Shown in pieces: positions 58,401 to 64,000 of a stretch of 64,000 bases of DNA. This DNA comes from Coprinopsis marcescibilis (taxonomy: Eukaryota; Basidiomycota; Agaricomycetes; Agaricales; Psathyrellaceae), in the NCBI GenBank assembly GCA_004369085.1, contig ML210162.1:186001-250000 (forward strand), in the 5' to 3' direction. The notes below the pieces were generated by a model. The model ran no database searches and was not told the origin of the DNA. It saw only the letters and a list, made by a program, of their open reading frames with translations. Both the position numbers and the translations under genes were made by a program. How positions within the stretch are numbered: position 1 is the first letter of the stretch; each line of letters starts with the position of its first letter.

Positions 58401-61400
58401 GAGACCATCCCAGCATAACAAGCTTCAGCGTTCGAGCACAACTGTCATCCGCCACGATTGCCACACGATGGAAGGAGGTTTTAACGGACCCTGCAGCGAG
58501 GCTTCTCTCGCCGTGTTTCTTGAGGGTTTTCCCAGAACTTCTCCACATCTTTCTCACCGACAGAAAGGTGTGCTTCTTTTGTCGCGTAGTTGAGTTGTGC
58601 CTAACTTCTTCATGTTTAAATCTAACCCTGGTTCTTGCCCACGCGAGTTATAGTTGTTTAGTCCCTGGTCCGGCTGACATCATACGGCGAGAACTTCGAC
58701 AAGCATCACGGGCAAACCTTGCTCCAAAGCCGACCATTCCCGCCATCGCGCCGCCAGTGCACTCTATCTAGCAAGTGATCGAGGAACTTGACATGGCTTT
58801 GCAGATGGACGTTGGTTATCTAACCTGTCCATTGACTTAGCAGGCCCCCAACAAAGCCTCGGAATCATCAAATCTGCGGTACAAGTAGGCAGATACGTGG
58901 TTAGTACGGTCTATCTCTTGTCAGAGGCTCATGGGCACATCTGTCCGTAAATAGATCCTGGTAACTGCGGGGAAACCTAGGTCAGATTGATACAGTGCTG
59001 GTTGCGGCGATTGATTGAAACCAAAGTCTCCTTTTCCGCGTTTCATGGCTTTAACGCCGGGGGTACGCAGTGTGGGGTAGACGGGTAAATCCGCATATTC
59101 ACAGATTGTAACCGAGACTGGGAGACACAAGGGAGACCCACATCTCCGCTGCCGGACCGCTTGCGAACGCTTGCTCTCATACTCGGCAGAATCGTCCTAA
59201 CACCCAATCACACAGGCTGCACAACCTCGGCGAAACCTAAATGAAGCGCGATATGGTCCAGTGTTGCCTTAAACTGCACACTTCGTCTGTCAGACCACCA
59301 AGTCGAACTCTATTATGGATCCTCAAATGAATCTTTGCGTCATTCCGGATCGTTCTTGGCCCTGTTGGAGCACGAACTGGCACGTTCTACCTCGACACAC
59401 GGTGGGCAGACCCTTTTACCGTTTAAAGCACATGGATTTCCTTGCGTCCCATATAACTCTGGGATCTTCCGCGCTTTCTCAAGGTTTTGAAAGACGGAAC
59501 ACTTCTTTTGTAAGTGTTATTCCCCTGTTGGAAACTTCTCTCTCAGATTAAAGTTTCCGGCTGACAGACTCTACTGCCTGAGCTGCAGCCACCGAATGAT
59601 CGACCGTTCTATTAAGGAGGACTCAATTATCTCTGGGAACATAAGAGCAGTCACGTTTGACAATGTATGTTTCTTATTTCCGCTCGTGCACGCGTCCCTT
59701 CCTCCTTGACCTCTGAGAATATCATTATTAAAAGTGATGATCGGCGTGGGGCCGTCCTTCTTGTGCCTCGAGACAAAATTTCTGTAACAAAAACAGGGAC
59801 ATATGTCAGGTAACACGCTTCTTTTGAATATGGTTTGACCCGTCCTGTCCTTGAGATCCCTTACCAACCCAATCTCTACAGGTTTAGCCGCACAATGTCA
59901 GGCTCATCAGCGTCTCAAGGCCATGGCAGTGAACCTGGAACTTTACCATCCGAGCGGAGAGCTAAGCAAACCGTTTCCGTATTGACGAGCATCATCAATG
60001 GAAGCTTCCGACACACATGCTCCGCGCGCAAGTGGTAAACGGATAGACCTGTGCTCGAGCTTCTTGCCGATGTCGTCGTGGAAGTGAAAGACTAGTATTG
60101 TGAGTCTTGTGCAGCTTTATATGATAAGGATTTCTCTATAGTCCGGAGGTCTATTCAGAGGCAGAGCTCGAGCCAATGACGCCGTGCGACCAAACCTTGA
60201 ACTAAACCCATGGACTTTACATCGTGGTTATGTCAAGTGTGACCATGGGTGGGGCTATACGTTTGGGTGCTCCTCTTCGAGGTAATGTAACATTGCTAGT
60301 GTCCACTTAGACGTTCGAAAACATGCTGATAGACACCACGCTTCTAGATTTAATACTGGATCTGAATTGTTAACCCTTGGACAAATTCCGGGAGACAACA
60401 GACACGGAATGTCAAACACCTGCCAGGCCCTACGTTCTTGACGTACCGTCCGCAGATTCGTCAGATTGGTGGAGATCTGCTAAGTGGTTACCACGCCGTA
60501 AACACTCGGTAGGTTAACGTCCGCTGGTGAAGTGGTGTTTAGGGTTAAGATCTCTGGCTGTTCGTTGGCGCTGATTGACCCATCTCCAGGTCCATGCGGG
60601 ATTGCTTGTTGGATCACTACCCACGGGGAAAGTGTGGGGGGTGCCAAAGTGGGTGGGTTGGCTTGCGCTCAAACGTACAAGGTAGGTGTGCGGCTGTACC
60701 GTCACTGTACCCTTAGTTCGTGCATCGCTCCATTGATGCAGTTTCATCTTAGGAGGGCGCTGGTAATCTGACGAACGCAGTAAACTATCACGGAAGTTAC
60801 CCTCCCATCGACATGGTCGGCTCATACTACACAACTAACAGTGGGTAGTCATTGCTACTTGCCCTAATCGGTATTAACCCTCTTCCATTGTTAGCTCATG
60901 TGTTGGACTTTAGACCATGCTCTGCTCTGTGGGCTGTGCAATTCGGCCTCGTAAATTTGGGCCAACGCGTCTTTCGCATACCACTACCGACTGTCTTCAA
61001 CTATACTTGGGCAGAAACTGAAGCTTCTCTGAAGTGGCAGCCCACGATTCTGCGTCTCTCTTTGCTTGGTCCCCTCTACGGTACTCGTCGACCTGGAATG
61101 TACTGTTAACTGGGGTGTCAGGATGCTGGTTGTCAAGTTGATTTCTGACGAAACTCTTCTAACCCCTTCACTCGGTGCCGCGACGATGGGTACTACTTTT
61201 TGCGAAACTCTTACGACTGATGAGTCTGCCCTTGACGACTTTCTTGGACCATTTTTCAGGCGAACCGCTTGCCGATAGTCGTGGCACCGACACGAAACGG
61301 CAATGCCTATGCCTACTATGGGCATTTTATGGACAGCGACACACGCCACACCGAGTCGATGCGTTCCGGGAGTCCGACAGTCTTACATACGTCACCTCTG

Positions 61401-62994
61401 TATACAGTGTCGCGTGGCGCAGTGATAGCTCATTGCGTCATTGTCACCTTCTTGCCTCTGGTCCACCGGCGAGGAATCAACAGCCAATTATTCGTCAGCT
61501 TTGCATTGTGCGCTACCGCTTAGCTCTAGATATACCTCCAACATGCGGGCTTCGATCGACACATGATCTCTCGATGCATTTGTATGGCAGCTTCAGCTGC
61601 TTACCCTTACCTCCGCCCCGGACCAAGGCATTTGCGTGAAATCATACTTCCGAGCTTCCGAACTTGACCAGGAATCGACTAGAATCGACTGGGACCCTCA
61701 CCGGCACCATCAGAGGCTTCTGCCATCGAACTGCCATTTATAAGCAGCTCACCTCTCATCAATCAACAAGTTCGTGAACATGCAATCTTCGTCACTATTC
61801 ACCGACCAAAATTAACTGCCAGAAGGTTCCTTTCATCTACAAGTGAGCCCGGGACATACTCCCGAGGTCAATCTGCCGTGGATTGGTAATAAATTTGCCT
61901 CATGATAACGAAGACTACTCCGGCTTGAATACAGCTGGACCTGGGTATTGCGGCACATGGCCTTCTTCGACGCGTCAGGGTCCCTTGAGATCATGACGCA
62001 CGACTTCATAACCTGTGATGTCCTTTTCATACGACTTGAGTATCACCGCCGGCAGGTAACGTCGAATATGTGATTTGAAAGTATTGTTCTAGGAACTGTA
62101 TTCAAGTTAATGCCCCCTGACGGATCCTGATGAAGTGCTGTTGCTCTCGTAAGATATCTTCTTCCATATCTGTGACCCTTACTTCACGCTGACCATTATT
62201 GGCATGGGCTTTGGGCAAAGAAACCCGGTGTGAAGTTATGACCTTGATGCGGACGTGTGCCGCAGTGCAATTCTCGCGATATACTCGGCCCACCCCATCG
62301 TCCTAATTATACGCTCGTCTGAAATGGGAGTGCGACTCGGAGGGTACAATCATCCAGTAAGCTATAACGCATGACACAGATGCATCAGTAACCTTGAGGC
62401 ATTGTCGGCGGACTTGTCCCCAGCGACTCACGATTCGGCCGGATGCCTTCGTTTCGGGTTGGTCAAATGGACATTCCAAAGATGAACTTGCGCCTTCCAT
62501 TTGAGAACAAGTAACTCCACATCAGTTATTGCATCGCTTGGGGCTCTTAATCCCTGCAGGACCATAGGAGCATGCACAGTCACGATCTCTGGGGGGTTCC
62601 CTATGAAACAGTTTCTAGCGGTTGAGTTCCGGTGCCCCTCCTCAGCTGAACATCCATTTTTTGAAGTTCACCCAAGTGTGGTCCGGACGTCCAGTTTCCG
62701 ATTGTTTATTGACTTTAATCACCTTCGCTACGTCTTATTAATCTCCTTTGCTTGTAACTTCTGCCTCGAGCTCGGTGTACCGTGCCTCTTTGAGCCATAC
62801 CAAACGCCAACCGTCAACGGCTTGAGACGTAGGGCTTTCCAACTTGAATTGGACACAATTGCATTTTTAGTAGCCCTAATGTCATAAAAGAGTCGCACAA
62901 CTCCGAGCATCCCGACACGTGTTGATAGGGCGTTTATTTTGAGAGCCACTGGATCTTCTGGCCTTTGAACATAATATTCCAGGTCGCCCAAGTC
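52469..62994. other. Gene-poor block on the 5' side of the Ecl1-type gene
   Basis: About 10.5 kb without a convincing gene. The open frames are short, are rich in Ser/Pro/Arg or Leu as expected from chance, and do not join by plausible introns into any family I recognise. Weak candidates are a hydrophobic frame ending at 55255 and plus-strand frames at 59.3-60.0 kb. No mobile-element protein, tRNA or rRNA was recognised. The 0.3-1 kb next to 52.4 kb and the stretch before 63.0 kb must include the promoters of the flanking genes. Confidence 0.5.
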
Positions 62995-63865
62995 ATGTCG
63001 ATCCCCCGCGACGTTAAGGAATTCTTGGAAAACTATCCGGATGTGGACGATGAAGCGGATCTCTGCGATAACATACGATTCTACCAAAACACGCTGAGAT
63101 GTAGGCCGGATAGGAAGCTCGTTGAAGAGATCCATGAAGAGTACAGTTCCATCTCGCCGATCATGATGCAAAGTCGCTGACAATTCTCAACTAGATGGTT
63201 TGGAAATTTTGACAAGCTTGAATACAAGCATGGGTTCATCCAATGGCTGTTTCCCATACGAGAGTACGGGATGAACTACCAGTCGCAGCCTCTCCAGCTC
63301 CATGAGATCCATGCGATCAAAGCTGATCCAGATGCCATACGGCGTGTCGTCGATTCCTACAGGCTCATGCTCGATTTCTACGGTATGCGTCTCATTTCAT
63401 CGGAAACCGGTCTGGTGGATCGGGTCATACCCCCTCGAAACCATGTCGGCCGATATCGCAACCTTGTTCGTGAGTAGCCCCACCTCCCGCTTTCAAGACC
63501 GTCTCAGTCAACTGCTTTAATCAGGCTCTTCGCACAACTACCTCCGCATTTCGAGGATCTTGAAGTGTCTTTCGGAGCTGGGTTTGGAGAGACTCAACTA
63601 TGGATTCTTGCTGCATGTCTTGAACGAACAAAGCGAACACGACGAGCTGAACACACAGGGAATCCGGGGCAGCATGGATCGATGGTGGGCAAATTGCATT
63701 CGTGACGATGAACAAAGAGATACAATCGGGAAGCTTATCCGAAAGGTCCGCAATCCAGACAACGACTACGTCTTTACACGAGAAGAGTATCAGGCGAAGC
63801 TGGGTGCCAGTCAAGAGACCGATGTCGAGGAGTCACAGGGTGGTGTCTCGGAAGCAACGGATTAG
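62995..63865 (+). CDS. OGFr-domain protein (opioid growth factor receptor N-terminal family)
   Basis: 253 residues in three exons (introns 63141-63194 and 63470-63524), totalling 254 codons with the stop. After MSIPRDVKEFLENYPDVDDE comes the OGFr domain: EEWFGNFDKLEYKHGFIQWL, FPIREYGMNYQSQPLQLHEI, DSYRLMLDFYGMRLISSETG, HVGRYRNLVRSSHNYLRISR and LKCLSELGLERLNYGFLLHV, then DRWWANCIRDD. The domain was named for the animal opioid growth factor receptor, but it is widespread in basidiomycetes, where its function is unknown. The short acidic tail (DVEESQGGVSEATD) ends at 63865. No signal peptide or membrane segment is visible, so the product is probably cytosolic or nuclear. Confidence 0.93.
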
Positions 63866-64000
63866 AACAGCGTATTTCCACTGTATTGAGTCCGTTTTAT
63901 CATCTATTTCGAGATTCCGACGAATCAATTGTGTCGTAAATCCACATCTAAACATGGAGGTTTTCTCATCGCATAAGCTCTCATGTCCGAAGCAGTGTGT
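63866..64000. other. 3' flank of the OGFr-domain gene
   Basis: 135 bases to the window edge; probable 3' untranslated region, no other feature. Confidence 0.5.

Noticed and set aside
61175..61639. A 154-codon plus-strand open frame
   Set aside because: It overlaps other frames of similar length on both strands and shows no recognisable motif or splice partners.

Overview
The window is nuclear DNA of a filamentous fungus, most likely an agaricomycete (mushroom-forming basidiomycete). Genes are dense and split by many 45-70 nt introns. The recognisable families are the usual ones of that class: NACHT proteins with the N-terminal segments typical of agaricomycetes, several F-box proteins, a PrxQ-type peroxiredoxin, nitronate monooxygenase, NCA2, and an OGFr-domain protein. 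I built the gene models by hand from codon frame, splice sites and family knowledge. No transcript data were available.

Left half (1-41.6 kb), gene-dense. In order: the 3' end of a RasGEF (+); a decayed copy of the 3' end of the next gene; an F-box/WD40-like gene (-); GEM1/Miro (+); a vWA-domain protein (+); a TMA23-like G-patch protein (-); an F-box/LRR-like protein (+); NACHT protein A (+); another F-box protein (-); ribosomal protein eS19 (+); a PrxQ-type peroxiredoxin (+); a nitronate monooxygenase-like flavoprotein (+); an AT-hook acidic protein (+); NCA2 (+); NACHT protein B (-); a tandem pair of short-chain dehydrogenases (+), the second broken at its active site; VPS45 (+); ERV46 (+); and a coiled-coil protein (-). 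These are mostly unrelated housekeeping genes (mitochondrial shape and function, vesicle traffic, ribosome biogenesis) mixed with lineage-specific F-box and NACHT genes. They do not form one pathway.

Right half (41.6-64 kb), gene-poor. Only two convincing genes are present: a 481-residue protein with an Ecl1-type zinc-binding N-terminus (-, about 50.9-52.4 kb) and an OGFr-domain protein (+, 63.0-63.9 kb). They are separated by about 10.6 kb, and the Ecl1-type gene has about 9.2 kb of apparently non-coding DNA on its 3' side. I found no transposon protein, tRNA, rRNA or CRISPR there. I saw some short tandem repeats and fragmentary coding-like stretches, notably at 41.9-43.5 kb.

Points most worth checking: the tandem dehydrogenase pair, in which copy 2 lost the YxxxK motif and the following splice donor; four introns that appear to use GC-AG boundaries; the N-terminal motif of NACHT A; the partial gene duplication at 1.3-3.0 kb; and the non-coding blocks around the Ecl1-type gene.
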